NCBI GenBank assembly: GCA_023436885.1
Contig: JAEZHI010000018.1
Location: 47,956-111,955, forward strand
DNA length: 64,000 bases
From: Pseudomonadota bacterium
Lineage (GTDB): Bacteria; Pseudomonadota; Alphaproteobacteria; Rhizobiales; Pleomorphomonadaceae
Reading direction: 5' to 3'
In this document: positions 7,875-16,305 of the stretch, one piece after another
How the letters are laid out: each line of letters starts with the position of its first letter
How positions within the stretch are numbered: position 1 is the stretch's first letter
Position numbers and translations under genes: made by a program
Notes under the pieces: generated by a model
Databases searched by the model: none
The model's input: the letters and a program-made list of their open reading frames with translations, nothing else
What the model was told of the DNA's origin: nothing

Positions 7875-9851
7875 ATGACAGACGATCCCGAACTCATTCT
7901 CGATACAGAAGCCGACGACGACACTTCTCCGCCCGAGCTGGAAGCCGTGGAGGAAGAGGGTGGCGAGATCGATCTGTCGACGGCCGAGACGCGGCGCGGC
8001 GTCGAGGTCGTGCAGGCCATGGTGCGCCTGTTGCCCAACAGCCCCGGCGTCTACCGCATGCTGTCCGCCTCGGGTGACGTGCTCTATGTCGGCAAGGCCA
8101 AGAGTCTGAAGAAGCGGGTGACCAACTACACCCGGCTCGGCCAGCTGCCGACCCGCATCATCCGCATGGTGCAGGCGACAGCGGCGATGGAATTCGTCGT
8201 CACCAAGACCGAGACGGAAGCGCTGCTTCTGGAAGCCAACCTGATCAAGCAGCTCAGGCCGCGCTTCAATGTGCTCTTACGCGACGACAAGAGCTTTCCC
8301 TATATCCTGATCACCGGCGATCATGCGGCGCCACAACTGGTCAAGCATCGTGGCGCCCGCTCGCGCAAGGGCAGCTTCTTCGGCCCCTTCGCCTCGGCAT
8401 CGGCGGTGACCACCACCATCAACGCCATGCAGAAGGCGTTCCTGATCCGCACGTGTTCGGACGGTGAGTTCGAGACACGGACGCGGCCCTGCATGCTCTA
8501 TCAGATCAAGCGCTGCTCGGCGCCCTGCACCGGTGAGATCGATGCCGCCGGCTACGCCGAACTGGTCAGCGAGGCCAAGGACTTCCTGTCCGGCAAGAGC
8601 CGTCAGATCAAGGAACAGCTCGCCATCGAGATGAACGCTGCCGCCGAGGCGCTTGATTTCGAGCGGGCTGCCGTGTGCCGCGACCGCCTTGCAGCGCTCT
8701 CCCATGTGCAGAGCCGCCAGGGCATCAACCCGCAGGGCATCGAGGAAGCCGATGTGTTCGCCGTCCATCAGGAAGGCGGGCAGACCTGCGTCGAGGTATT
8801 CTTCTTCCGCACCGGCCAGAACTGGGGCAACCACGCCTTCTTCCCCAAGGCTGGCGGTGCCGAGGCCGGCGAGGCGCTGTCCTCGTTCATCGCCCAGTTC
8901 TATGACGACAAGCCGTGCCCGTCGCTGATCCTCGTCAGCCATAGCTTCGAGGACATGGCACTGATGACCGAGGCGCTTTCCGAGAAGGCCGGCCGCCGCG
9001 TCGAGGTGCTCAGGCCTCAGCGCGGCGAGAAGAAGGATGTCGTCGACCAGGCGGTGCAAAATGCCCGCGAGGCGCTGGCCCGTCGCATGGCCGATACGTC
9101 AAGCCAGCTGAAGCTGCTGGAAGGCGTCGGCCGGGTGTTCGGACTTGCCGAGACGCCGAAGCGCGTCGAGGTCTATGACAACGCCCATATCATGGGCTCC
9201 AACCCGGTGGGCGGTATGATCGTCGCCGGTCCCGGCGGCTTCGTGAAGAACCAGTACCGCAAGTTCAATATCCGCTCGACTGACATCACGCCGGGCGACG
9301 ACTTCGGCATGATGCGTGAGGTGATGACCCGCCGCTTCTCCCGCCTCGTCAAGGAGCATGGCAGCCGCGCCGAGGCGCCGCGCGACGAGGACGGTTTCGG
9401 ACCGTGGCCCGATCTGGTGCTGATCGATGGCGGCGCCGGACAGCTGTCGGCGGTGAAATCCATCATTGATGAGCTGGGCATCACCGACGTGCCGCTGGTG
9501 GGCGTTGCCAAGGGCCCGGACCGCGATGCCGGCCGCGAACGCTTTTTCGTGCCGGGGCGTCCGGACTTCATGCTGCCGACCCGCGATCCGGTGCTTTATT
9601 TCATTCAGCGCATGCGCGACGAGGCACACCGCTTTGCCAACGGCAGCCATGCGGTTAGGCGATCCAAGCAGATTTCCGAAGGTGGGCTGCAGGAGATCCC
9701 CGGCGTCGGTCCGACGCGCAAGCGGGCACTGCTCAATCACTTCGGTACGCTGAAGGAGATCGAACGGGCGGCACTGATCGATCTCGAAAAGGTGCCGGGC
9801 ATCTCGGCTGCCACGGCCAAGGCGATCCATGATTATTTCCGGAAAGGCTGA
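7875..9851 (+). CDS. uvrC: Excinuclease ABC subunit UvrC
   Basis: 658 residues; makes both incisions in nucleotide excision repair with UvrA and UvrB. After an acidic 48-residue N-terminal extension come the GIY-YIG nuclease (PGVYRM, LYVGKAKSLKKR, about 57-140), a UVR motif for UvrB contact (about 245-280), the RNase H-like C-terminal nuclease (VEVYDNAHIMGSNPVGGMIV; LVLIDGGAGQLSAV), and a tandem helix-hairpin-helix end (IPGVGPTRKRALLNHF; VPGISAATAKAI). uvrB lies at 22.9-25.5 kb. In related genomes pgsA usually follows directly; here five genes intervene. Confidence 0.97.
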   Translation: MTDDPELILDTEADDDTSPPELEAVEEEGGEIDLSTAETRRGVEVVQAMVRLLPNSPGVYRMLSASGDVLYVGKAKSLKKRVTNYTRLGQLPTRIIRMVQATAAMEFVVTKTETEALLLEANLIKQLRPRFNVLLRDDKSFPYILITGDHAAPQLVKHRGARSRKGSFFGPFASASAVTTTINAMQKAFLIRTCSDGEFETRTRPCMLYQIKRCSAPCTGEIDAAGYAELVSEAKDFLSGKSRQIKEQLAIEMNAAAEALDFERAAVCRDRLAALSHVQSRQGINPQGIEEADVFAVHQEGGQTCVEVFFFRTGQNWGNHAFFPKAGGAEAGEALSSFIAQFYDDKPCPSLILVSHSFEDMALMTEALSEKAGRRVEVLRPQRGEKKDVVDQAVQNAREALARRMADTSSQLKLLEGVGRVFGLAETPKRVEVYDNAHIMGSNPVGGMIVAGPGGFVKNQYRKFNIRSTDITPGDDFGMMREVMTRRFSRLVKEHGSRAEAPRDEDGFGPWPDLVLIDGGAGQLSAVKSIIDELGITDVPLVGVAKGPDRDAGRERFFVPGRPDFMLPTRDPVLYFIQRMRDEAHRFANGSHAVRRSKQISEGGLQEIPGVGPTRKRALLNHFGTLKEIERAALIDLEKVPGISAATAKAIHDYFRKG

Positions 9852-9943
9852 ACGCCGGCTATCGTAAGTTGAGAAATCCAGGCACAAACAGGTGAACTGC
9901 CTGCGAATCGCGGGCATGGCGGTTGGGGCGCCTGGAGTTTCCA

Positions 9944-10777
9944 ATGATTCGTTTGAAGGCTTTTGGTTTAGCTCTGCCGCTGATGCTTGTGATTGCCGGC
10001 TGCGCCTCTGTTCCCTTGCAACAGGCGGGCACGCTGTCCTCCTACGACAGGCTCGGTGAACAGAAGGGAAGCCTGTCGAAGGCGCGCGTCTATGTAGATG
10101 GCAATGGTCTTGCTCCCTTGCAGACCGCTCGGATCATTCCAACCGCCGTTTCGTTCGGTGCAATGCCGCGCATTCCGGACGGGGCAGACCGTGCTCTCGT
10201 TACGAACGCCATCGATCGTGCGCTGTGCATTTCCCTCAGCGACAGATATCAAATGGTACCGACGGCACAGCCGGCCGATCTCACGGTAAGGGCGGTGGTC
10301 ACCGATATCGTTCCGACCAACAAGGCGATGGCCGGTGTTTCGACCATAGTTTCGCTCGGATCCGGTTTCGTCTTGCCTATAGGCATCCCGCGTCTTCCGG
10401 TCGGCCTGGGCGGCCTTGCCGTCGAAGCGGAGGCCTTGGACAGGGCCGGCGTGCAGCGCGCCGCGATGGTGTGGGCACGCGGCGCCAATTCCATCCAGGA
10501 TAACCCGCGGGTATCCGAAGTGGGCGATGCCTATGGTCTCGCGGCCAGTTTCGGCAGTGAATTCGCGCGGTTGCTGGTGCTTGGCAAGGAGCCCCCGGAT
10601 TTGGACCTGTCTTTGCCATCGGGCCAGCGCGTGCAGTCGTGGTTCGGTGGCAAGCCGAAATATCCGGCTTGCGACGCATTCGGTCGTGAGCCTGGGCTTG
10701 CTGGCGTCGTGGCCGGCAAGGTTGGTGCCCCGCCGGAATGGACAGACAAGCGCCCGACAACGGCCGCGCAATACTGA
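9944..10777 (+). CDS. DUF3313-type lipoprotein
   Basis: 277 residues from ATG 9944. The signal sequence ends in the lipobox VIAGC, so lipid anchoring is expected. The mature part begins with the DUF3313-like TLSSYDRL and contains ADLTVRAVVTDIVPTNK and a glycine-rich hydrophobic segment (GVSTIVSLGSGFVLPIG). The function of the family is unknown. The in-frame ATG seven codons earlier would disturb the signal peptide. It starts the block of genes between uvrC and pgsA. Confidence 0.82.
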   Translation: MIRLKAFGLALPLMLVIAGCASVPLQQAGTLSSYDRLGEQKGSLSKARVYVDGNGLAPLQTARIIPTAVSFGAMPRIPDGADRALVTNAIDRALCISLSDRYQMVPTAQPADLTVRAVVTDIVPTNKAMAGVSTIVSLGSGFVLPIGIPRLPVGLGGLAVEAEALDRAGVQRAAMVWARGANSIQDNPRVSEVGDAYGLAASFGSEFARLLVLGKEPPDLDLSLPSGQRVQSWFGGKPKYPACDAFGREPGLAGVVAGKVGAPPEWTDKRPTTAAQY

Positions 10778-10808
10778 CCGCTCCTTCCACGATCCGCCAC
10801 GCGAAGAC

Positions 10809-10829
10809 GGCCCGCGCGAAGCGGGCCTT
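10809..10829. terminator. Hairpin between convergent genes
   Basis: GGCCCGC and GCGGGCC (10809-10815, 10821-10827) form a 7-bp GC stem with a 5-base loop between the convergent ends of the DUF3313 and DUF1345 genes. There is almost no T-run on either side, so termination is plausible but not clear. Confidence 0.4.
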
Positions 10830-10861
10830 GGCAGCGTGGGAGGTAGGGCAGCGTCGGGAGC

Positions 10862-11539
10862 CTAGAGCAGGCTCGCTCCTACGTTGATGGCCATCGCCAG
10901 GATTGCCGTGTTGAAGAAGAAGGCCAGCACGGAATGGGCGAGCGCCACACGGCGGATGCGTGGCGAGCCGATGGCGACATCGGCCGTCTGGGCAGCAACG
11001 CCGATGGTGAAGGAAAAATAGGCGAAGTCCCAGTAGGTGGGTTCCTTGATGCCGTCGGGGAAGATCAGGCCGGGCGCTGTGCCTTCGCGCAGATAGTAAT
11101 CGTGGGCGTAATGCTGGGCCATGATGGTGTGGATGAACATCCAGCTCATCAGGATGGTCACGGCCGCCGCTCCTGCGCGCCAGATTCTCAGCGGGTCGTC
11201 GGGGTGGGCACGCAACAACTCGGCCCCGATGGCGACGAGACTGGACAGCGAGGCGGCAATCGATAGCAGGATGATCGTCCATTCGCCTTCGTCGTGGCGC
11301 GCGGCGCGCACGCGGAGCTGATGAACATTGGACCGGGCCATCATTGCCCAGGTCGTGACGAGATAGAAGCCGACGCCAGTATCCCAGCCGATCAGCAAAT
11401 GGATCTGGCCTTTGAAAGCCGTGGACGACGTAAGGCCTGCGATGATACCGATCACGATGCCGGTCATCAGGCGCGGCCGTATTCTCAGGGCATGGAAGCT
11501 GCGGACCAGAACGGATCGGCGGGGAGAGGTCGTAATCAT
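10862..11539 (-). CDS. DUF1345 integral membrane protein
   Basis: 225 residues with about five hydrophobic segments (near 28-45, 55-72, 90-108, 125-145, 200-222). The block MSWMFIHTIMAQHYAHDYY followed by PDGIKEPTYWDFAYFSFTIG is the conserved DUF1345 core and resembles the pore-proximal part of small ion channels. No function is established. GAGG lies just before the ATG. Single minus-strand gene, divergent from DoxX. Confidence 0.87.
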   Translation of the reverse strand: MITTSPRRSVLVRSFHALRIRPRLMTGIVIGIIAGLTSSTAFKGQIHLLIGWDTGVGFYLVTTWAMMARSNVHQLRVRAARHDEGEWTIILLSIAASLSSLVAIGAELLRAHPDDPLRIWRAGAAAVTILMSWMFIHTIMAQHYAHDYYLREGTAPGLIFPDGIKEPTYWDFAYFSFTIGVAAQTADVAIGSPRIRRVALAHSVLAFFFNTAILAMAINVGASLL

Positions 11540-11753
11540 GGCGCCTCACGTGACGAGCAACTTTGCCAGCTTTATCCCGTGCGTAGCGAGATGCAATCGG
11601 CATCCTTCGCGCGGCGGCTCTCGGATTGTTTTCATTTTGAGAACAGTCTGTTTTGTAAAAGGTGACGCAATAAATCAGCTTTATTGACCTGGATCAGCGA
11701 GTTAAGCGCTGGAGAGAGGCAGGCTGCATTCAACTTCTCCAAGGAGTTTGATC

Positions 11754-12323
11754 ATGTCGCTTCCCGCTGAAACTCATCCCGATCGCCTTATCATTCCTGC
11801 ACTCGGGCCTTTTTATGAAACAATCGCCCAACCATTGGCTTTCGTTGCCCTGCGCGTGGCCGCAGGGCTGACGCTGGCCGTCGAAGGTTGGCCGAAGATC
11901 ACCGCACCGCTGTCACAGGTTGGCTTTGTCGAGGCGATCGGCTTTCATCCGGGATGGCTGTGGTCGCCTTTCCTGGCGGGTCTGCAGTTCTTCGGTGGCA
12001 TTCTGATCGCGCTCGGCTTGTTCACGCGCGCCGCGGCCCTCGCCAACGGCGTGATGCTGGCGATCACCCTGTGGTTCCACTTCTCGCATCCCTACGGAAC
12101 GTCTGTCCTGACGGCGGCAGGTATCGATTCGCTGAAGTCGGGTAGCGATCTGTTCACGCCCTTTGCCACGGCGCGCTTTGCCGATGGCGGCACCGCTTTT
12201 CTTGAGCAGGTGCAAGTCAAGGCGGAACAGGCGTCGTTGTTCTGGACCGGCGGCGTCTTCCTGTTCGCGGCATTCGGCGGCGGCTGGCTGTCGCTCGATC
12301 GCCGTCTCAAGCGGGTGTTTTAA
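11754..12323 (+). CDS. DoxX family membrane protein
   Basis: 189 residues from ATG 11754, seven bases after AAGGAG; an in-frame TTG at 11748 is too close to that site. Four hydrophobic helices (about 26-46, 66-88, 93-112, 160-180) and the motifs LRVAAGLTLAVEGWPKI and LQFFGGILIALGLFTR match DoxX. DoxX proteins are thought to work with thiol or quinone redox partners, but the role here is unknown. Its 3' end overlaps that of the tetR gene on the other strand by 4 bases. Confidence 0.88.
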   Translation: MSLPAETHPDRLIIPALGPFYETIAQPLAFVALRVAAGLTLAVEGWPKITAPLSQVGFVEAIGFHPGWLWSPFLAGLQFFGGILIALGLFTRAAALANGVMLAITLWFHFSHPYGTSVLTAAGIDSLKSGSDLFTPFATARFADGGTAFLEQVQVKAEQASLFWTGGVFLFAAFGGGWLSLDRRLKRVF

Positions 12324-12886
12324 GCCGAAGCCTGCCGCATGAGGAAGTCGCGCATGGCGGCGCGCTCCTCGACGGCGACGCCGGTCAGATCCGCCAGCCA
12401 GATGCCGTCGGCCGCAAGACGGACGGCGGCAAGGGCCAGAGTGCCGTCGGTTTCGCGGTGTCGTTGCTGGCGGTCCTGAACCCAATCCGACCAGAGGCTC
12501 CTGAGAGGCGGGTCGGTCAGCAGCGAAATGGCAAGCGCCGCCCAGACGGCGGCATTGCCTTCCGGCTCGATATCGAAGACTGAATCCAGATAGGCGCGTG
12601 TGAAGGCGCCGCGCGGCTCCGGGTCGGCAGCGATCCGCGCGTCGAGCTGCCGGTCAAGGGCTTCCAAGAGATCGGCGAAGACGGCGTTGATCAGCGCCTG
12701 CTTGCTCGGAAAATGATGCAGGAGGCCGCCCTTGGTGACGCCGGCCGCCTCGGCGACCGCCTGCACGGTGACGGCGGAAAGACCATGTTCGACGGCCAGT
12801 TTGGCAGCATGATCCAGAAGGGCGCGATGGACGATCTCCGGTTGCTTCTTGCGTCGATAGCCTGTTTCCGGAGCGTCCGCTTCCAT
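12320..12886 (-). CDS. TetR/AcrR family transcriptional regulator
   Basis: 188 residues. Residues 15-62 form the TetR DNA-binding domain, with the recognition region VQAVAEAAGVTKGGLLHHF; the helical remainder would bind a ligand. It begins one base after the stop of the SMR gene, so the two are very likely co-transcribed and TetR probably represses its own operon. A candidate operator lies at 13258-13277. Confidence 0.93.
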   Translation of the reverse strand: MEADAPETGYRRKKQPEIVHRALLDHAAKLAVEHGLSAVTVQAVAEAAGVTKGGLLHHFPSKQALINAVFADLLEALDRQLDARIAADPEPRGAFTRAYLDSVFDIEPEGNAAVWAALAISLLTDPPLRSLWSDWVQDRQQRHRETDGTLALAAVRLAADGIWLADLTGVAVEERAAMRDFLMRQASA

Positions 12887-12887
12887 C

Positions 12888-13232
12888 TCAGTGAACCGTG
12901 CTGCGTGACATCGTATTGAGTACGATGGTCCCTAGCACGATCAGGCTCATGCCGAACAGCGCCCAGGTATCGAGCGCTTGGCGGAAGATGAGAAAACCGA
13001 TGGTGGCGGTCAGGACGATACCGACACCGCTCCAGATCGCATAGGCGACGGCGAGTGGGATCACCTTCAGGGCGTGCGACAGGAAGAAGAAGGCGGCGGC
13101 GAAGCAGATAGCCATGCCCATGGTGGGCAGAAGCTTCGAGAACTGCTCGCTCTTCTGCAGCAGCGACGATCCGGTTACCTCGGAAAGGATGGCGAGCGCG
13201 AGAAAGCCGTAAGCGGCCAGGGACGAGTTCAT
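12888..13232 (-). CDS. SMR family multidrug efflux protein (EmrE/QacE type)
   Basis: 114 residues with four membrane helices. Glu18 in LAILSEVTGSSLL is the proton/substrate carboxylate of EmrE. The later motifs (IPLAVAYAIWSGVGIVLTA and FGMSLIVLGTIVLN) fit the family, which exports cationic drugs by proton antiport as a dimer. The start at 13232 follows AGGAGCC; an upstream in-frame ATG at 13256 would add eight residues. First gene of a two-gene operon with tetR. Confidence 0.95.
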   Translation of the reverse strand: MNSSLAAYGFLALAILSEVTGSSLLQKSEQFSKLLPTMGMAICFAAAFFFLSHALKVIPLAVAYAIWSGVGIVLTATIGFLIFRQALDTWALFGMSLIVLGTIVLNTMSRSTVH

Positions 13233-13257
13233 TGCAGGCTCCTGAAATCGGTGCAAA

Positions 13258-13277
13258 GATACCGAATGGTCGGTTTC
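13258..13277. promoter_or_regulatory. Candidate TetR operator upstream of the SMR/tetR operon
   Basis: GATACCGA and TCGGTTTC are 8-base arms with one mismatch around a 4-base spacer; the core ACCGA-N4-TCGGT is perfect. It sits 26 bp upstream of the SMR start codon, where a repressor would block transcription of SMR-tetR. ACCGAC-type palindromes are common TetR sites; assignment to this regulator is inferred from position. Confidence 0.5.
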
Positions 13278-13445
13278 TTTTCAAGTTCGGAGATGCCACA
13301 TCTTCGTGACAGCTGGCATGCTGGTGAGGGCTTCACGCCACGTTGAACAATGAACGTTTACCGCACGGACTTTCAGAGCGCGCCGACCCTTGCCCTGACA
13401 GGGACATCGTGCAATGTCATTGGCGGATCAACACATGTCGGCGCT

Positions 13446-14024
13446 ATGAAATTCGTCTGGTCCCTGCCCAACATCCTCACCTATCTCCGCATCGTCGCCG
13501 TGCCGGCGGTGGTTGCTGCCTTCTACATCGAAGGCGACGCCGGACGCTGGCTGGCCTTCGGGTTGTTCGCGGCGGCATCGATCACCGATTACTTCGACGG
13601 CTATCTGGCGCGCCTTTGGAAGCAGCAATCGACGCTTGGGCGGATGCTCGATCCGATCGCCGACAAGCTCCTGGTGTCGGTCTGTCTTCTGGTGCTGACC
13701 TATTACGGCACTATCGGCGGCTTCTCGCTTTGGGCGGCGGTGATCATCCTGATGCGCGAAATTTTCGTGTCGGGCCTGCGTGAGTTCCTGGCCGATCTCA
13801 AGGTCAGCGTGCCGGTCAGTCGTCTTGCCAAGTGGAAGACGACGCTGCAGTTGATCGCCATCGGCATCCTGCTGCTCGGACCGACCGGCGACAAGCTGGT
13901 GACTGGCATCACCGAACTCGGGCTTGCCATGCTGTGGACGGCGGCACTCGTCACGCTCTACACTGGCTATGACTATTTCCGCAGCGGCGTCGTCCATCTG
14001 ATGGAGGAAGGCTATGAGCCGTGA
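13446..14024 (+). CDS. pgsA: CDP-diacylglycerol-glycerol-3-phosphate 3-phosphatidyltransferase
   Basis: 192 residues, membrane enzyme that commits CDP-diacylglycerol to phosphatidylglycerol, the lipid donor used by Lgt. The CDP-alcohol phosphotransferase signature D-G-x2-A-R-x8-G-x3-D-x3-D is complete in DGYLARLW through LGRMLDPIAD. The start at 13446 (MKFVWSLPNILTYLRI) matches the family; the frame upstream to 13350 does not. It overlaps moaD by 11 bases, forming a pgsA-moaD-moaE unit. Confidence 0.96.
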   Translation: MKFVWSLPNILTYLRIVAVPAVVAAFYIEGDAGRWLAFGLFAAASITDYFDGYLARLWKQQSTLGRMLDPIADKLLVSVCLLVLTYYGTIGGFSLWAAVIILMREIFVSGLREFLADLKVSVPVSRLAKWKTTLQLIAIGILLLGPTGDKLVTGITELGLAMLWTAALVTLYTGYDYFRSGVVHLMEEGYEP

Positions 14025-14280
14025 GCCGGTGCTGATCCGCTATTTCGCCTGGGTGCGTGAGCGTATTGGATTGTCTGAGGAGCGGTTGGCTTTGCCGGAT
14101 ACAGTCGTCACGGGCGGCGATCTGGTCCGGTGGCTGGCGGATCGTGGCGATGCCTACGCCTTTGCTTTCGAGACGCCCGATACCATTCGCGTCGCCGTCG
14201 ACCAGTTGCATATCGAACAGGACGAGCCGATAGGCGAGGCGCGCGAGATTGCGCTTTTTCCACCGATGACCGGCGGCTGA
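14014..14280 (+). CDS. moaD: Molybdopterin synthase sulfur carrier subunit
   Basis: 88 residues, ubiquitin-like fold ending in the Gly-Gly needed for thiocarboxylation (PPMTGG). It carries sulfur to MoaE in molybdenum cofactor synthesis. It overlaps pgsA by 11 bases and its stop is 2 bases before moaE, so the three genes are probably translationally coupled. Confidence 0.95.
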   Translation: MSREPVLIRYFAWVRERIGLSEERLALPDTVVTGGDLVRWLADRGDAYAFAFETPDTIRVAVDQLHIEQDEPIGEAREIALFPPMTGG

Positions 14281-14282
14281 TC

Positions 14283-14759
14283 ATGGCAACGACCGAGCCG
14301 CGTATCGTCGTTCGTGTGGGGCCTGAGGATTTCGATGTCGGTACCGAGATCGAGGCCTTGCAGGCCGGCGATCCGTCCGTTGGCGCCGTGACCAGTTTCG
14401 TCGGCTATTGCCGCGACGAGGGCGGCCGGCTCGCCGCGTTGGAGCTGGAATATTACCCCGGCATGGCCGAGGCGGAGATCGGGCGCGTGGTGAAGGAAGC
14501 GGTTGCCCGCTGGCCTCTTTACGCCATCACCGTGGTCCATCGCGGCGGCCGCATCAAGCCTGGCGAGCGCATCGTGCTGGTCGCCGTGTCGTCAAGTCAT
14601 CGCGAGGCAGCCTTCGCTGCCTGCGACTACGTGATGGACTTTCTCAAGACGCGTGCGCCCTTCTGGAAAAAAGAACACCCAGCCGACAAGAGCGAAGGCG
14701 GCTGGGTAGAAGCGAAGGCCCATGACGATGCGCGGGCCGAACGCTGGAAGACCGACTAG
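14283..14759 (+). CDS. moaE: Molybdopterin synthase catalytic subunit
   Basis: 158 residues; converts precursor Z (cPMP) to molybdopterin with sulfur from MoaD. Typical motifs are VGAVTSFVGYCRD, LELEYYPGMAE, VVHRGGRIKPGE and VSSSHREAAFAACDYVMD, followed by the lysine-rich active-site region FWKKEH. The upstream open frame to 14130 is shadow sequence over moaD. Ends 2 bases before the convergent pirin gene. Confidence 0.96.
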   Translation: MATTEPRIVVRVGPEDFDVGTEIEALQAGDPSVGAVTSFVGYCRDEGGRLAALELEYYPGMAEAEIGRVVKEAVARWPLYAITVVHRGGRIKPGERIVLVAVSSSHREAAFAACDYVMDFLKTRAPFWKKEHPADKSEGGWVEAKAHDDARAERWKTD

Positions 14760-14761
14760 GT

Positions 14762-15634
14762 CTAGGCGCCGGTCCTGATCAGTTTGGCCGGATCGCCGAA
14801 CTTGCCGTCGCGATAGTCGGCGTAAGCCTGCTTGATCTCGTCCATGCTGTTCATGACGAAGGGGCCGTGAGCCACCAGTGGCGCGTCGGTCGGTACGGCG
14901 TGCCCGAACAGCAGAACGGAATCGTCGGCAGCGCCGACAATGAAGTTGTCATCATCCTTCGACAGCTCGACGAGGTTCCACTTGTCGACCTGCGTTCCCG
15001 AGACATCGACGCGTCCGGAGACGACATAGAGGAACACGTTGCGCCCCTTCTCGACCTGCAAGACGGTCTTGGCGCCTGCCTTCAGTTCGATCGTCGACAT
15101 GAAGACATCGGTGAGCGACTTGATCGGGCCGGTGGCGCCGCCGAATTCGCCGGAGATAAGATGTAGCGTGCCGTTGCCGGCAGCGAGCGACAGGGCGGGT
15201 ATGTCGTCCTTCTGCACGCCGGTGTAGTGCGGCTCGGTCATTTTCAGTGCCGGCGGCAGGTTGACCCAGAGCTGCAGGATTTCCATCGGGCCGCCGTCGC
15301 GCTTGAAGTCCTCCGGCGACAGTTCGGCATGTACGAGACCCGAGCCGGCTGTCATCCACTGCACGCCACCCTCTTCGATGATGCTCTCATGGCCGCCGGT
15401 ATCCAGATGGGAAAGGCTGCCGGAAAGGATGAACGTCACCGTCTCGAAGCCGCGATGCGGATGCGGGCCAAAGGGCAGGCCGCGGTTGTGTGGCCCGTAT
15501 GTCTGTGGGCCATGATGGTTGAGGAACAGGAAGGGATCCACCTGCTCAAGATCCCGATTTGGCAGCGGGCGGCGCGTCACGAGATCGGCGATATCGTCAC
15601 GATAGGCGGGGTGGACGGCGACGACGCTACGCAT
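14762..15634 (-). CDS. Pirin family protein
   Basis: 290 residues forming two cupin barrels. The N-terminal cupin holds the metal-binding set in FGPHPHRGFETVTFILSG, then HLDTGGHESIIEEGGVQWM and the GSGLVHAE motif. Some bacterial pirins have quercetin 2,3-dioxygenase activity; others modulate metabolic enzymes. GGAAGGG precedes the ATG. Divergent from a MarR gene, which may control it. Confidence 0.93.
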   Translation of the reverse strand: MRSVVAVHPAYRDDIADLVTRRPLPNRDLEQVDPFLFLNHHGPQTYGPHNRGLPFGPHPHRGFETVTFILSGSLSHLDTGGHESIIEEGGVQWMTAGSGLVHAELSPEDFKRDGGPMEILQLWVNLPPALKMTEPHYTGVQKDDIPALSLAAGNGTLHLISGEFGGATGPIKSLTDVFMSTIELKAGAKTVLQVEKGRNVFLYVVSGRVDVSGTQVDKWNLVELSKDDDNFIVGAADDSVLLFGHAVPTDAPLVAHGPFVMNSMDEIKQAYADYRDGKFGDPAKLIRTGA

Positions 15635-15657
15635 GAAAGGCCCTTCCAGCTGGCTTG

Positions 15658-15688
15658 CGCAATTCCGCCTAATATAGACCGCAATTCC
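15658..15688. repeat. 9-bp direct repeats in the pirin/marR intergenic region
   Basis: CGCAATTCC occurs at 15658-15666 and again at 15680-15688, 22 bp apart, about two helical turns. The position between divergent genes suggests paired protein-binding sites, probably for MarR, but the element is not a palindrome and is untested. Confidence 0.35.
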
Positions 15689-15837
15689 TCAACGGCAACT
15701 TGCCACTACGCCGAAGTGCTTTGGGCAGAAACCGACATGAAACCGATAAAGACGGACAGGTATGGTTGCTCGAACTGCCTTCGCTCGATCGAATTCCTGC
15801 GGACGCAAACGCGGATCATAAATACAGGACCTGAGTA

Positions 15838-16293
15838 ATGCTTGACGTGCCGGAAACTGCTGTATCGCGTCTGGAACCCGAGCTGGCGTTCCTGGTCCGG
15901 CGGTTGGAAATGAGCCATCGCAAGCGTGGTTACCCCATGGAGCGCGCGCATTACCTGTTGCTCGGGCGTCTCGAGAGTGGCGAAAAGAGCACCGGCGAGA
16001 TCGCGGAAGCGCTCAACCTCGATCACTCCACGGTGGTGCGGCAGGTGGCGGCGGTGGAAGGGCTCGGCTTTGCCGAGCGGCGGCCGAATCCCAGCGACCG
16101 CCGTTCGGTGCTGGTCAGTCTGACACCCGTCGGTGCGGAGTCGGTTGTCAGCATGCGCGCGGCGCGTCGCAAGCGGCTTGACCGCATCCTTGCCGATTGG
16201 AGCGAAGCCGAGCGCGATGGTTTTGCCGGTTTTCTGAAAAGGTTTAACGCTGCGCTTCTGGAAGCTGACCGTGCCGATCATCTCTCCGGCTGA
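15838..16293 (+). CDS. MarR family transcriptional regulator
   Basis: 151 residues, winged-helix repressor fold. The recognition region is STGEIAEALNLDHSTVVRQV and the wing ERRPNPSDRRSVLVSLTPVG. AGGA lies before the ATG. It is divergent from the pirin gene and convergent with a flavin/NAD(P)H oxidoreductase gene, a context typical of regulators that respond to quinones or other electrophiles; the ligand is unknown. Confidence 0.92.
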   Translation: MLDVPETAVSRLEPELAFLVRRLEMSHRKRGYPMERAHYLLLGRLESGEKSTGEIAEALNLDHSTVVRQVAAVEGLGFAERRPNPSDRRSVLVSLTPVGAESVVSMRAARRKRLDRILADWSEAERDGFAGFLKRFNAALLEADRADHLSG

Positions 16294-16305
16294 GAGCGGT
16301 TCGGT

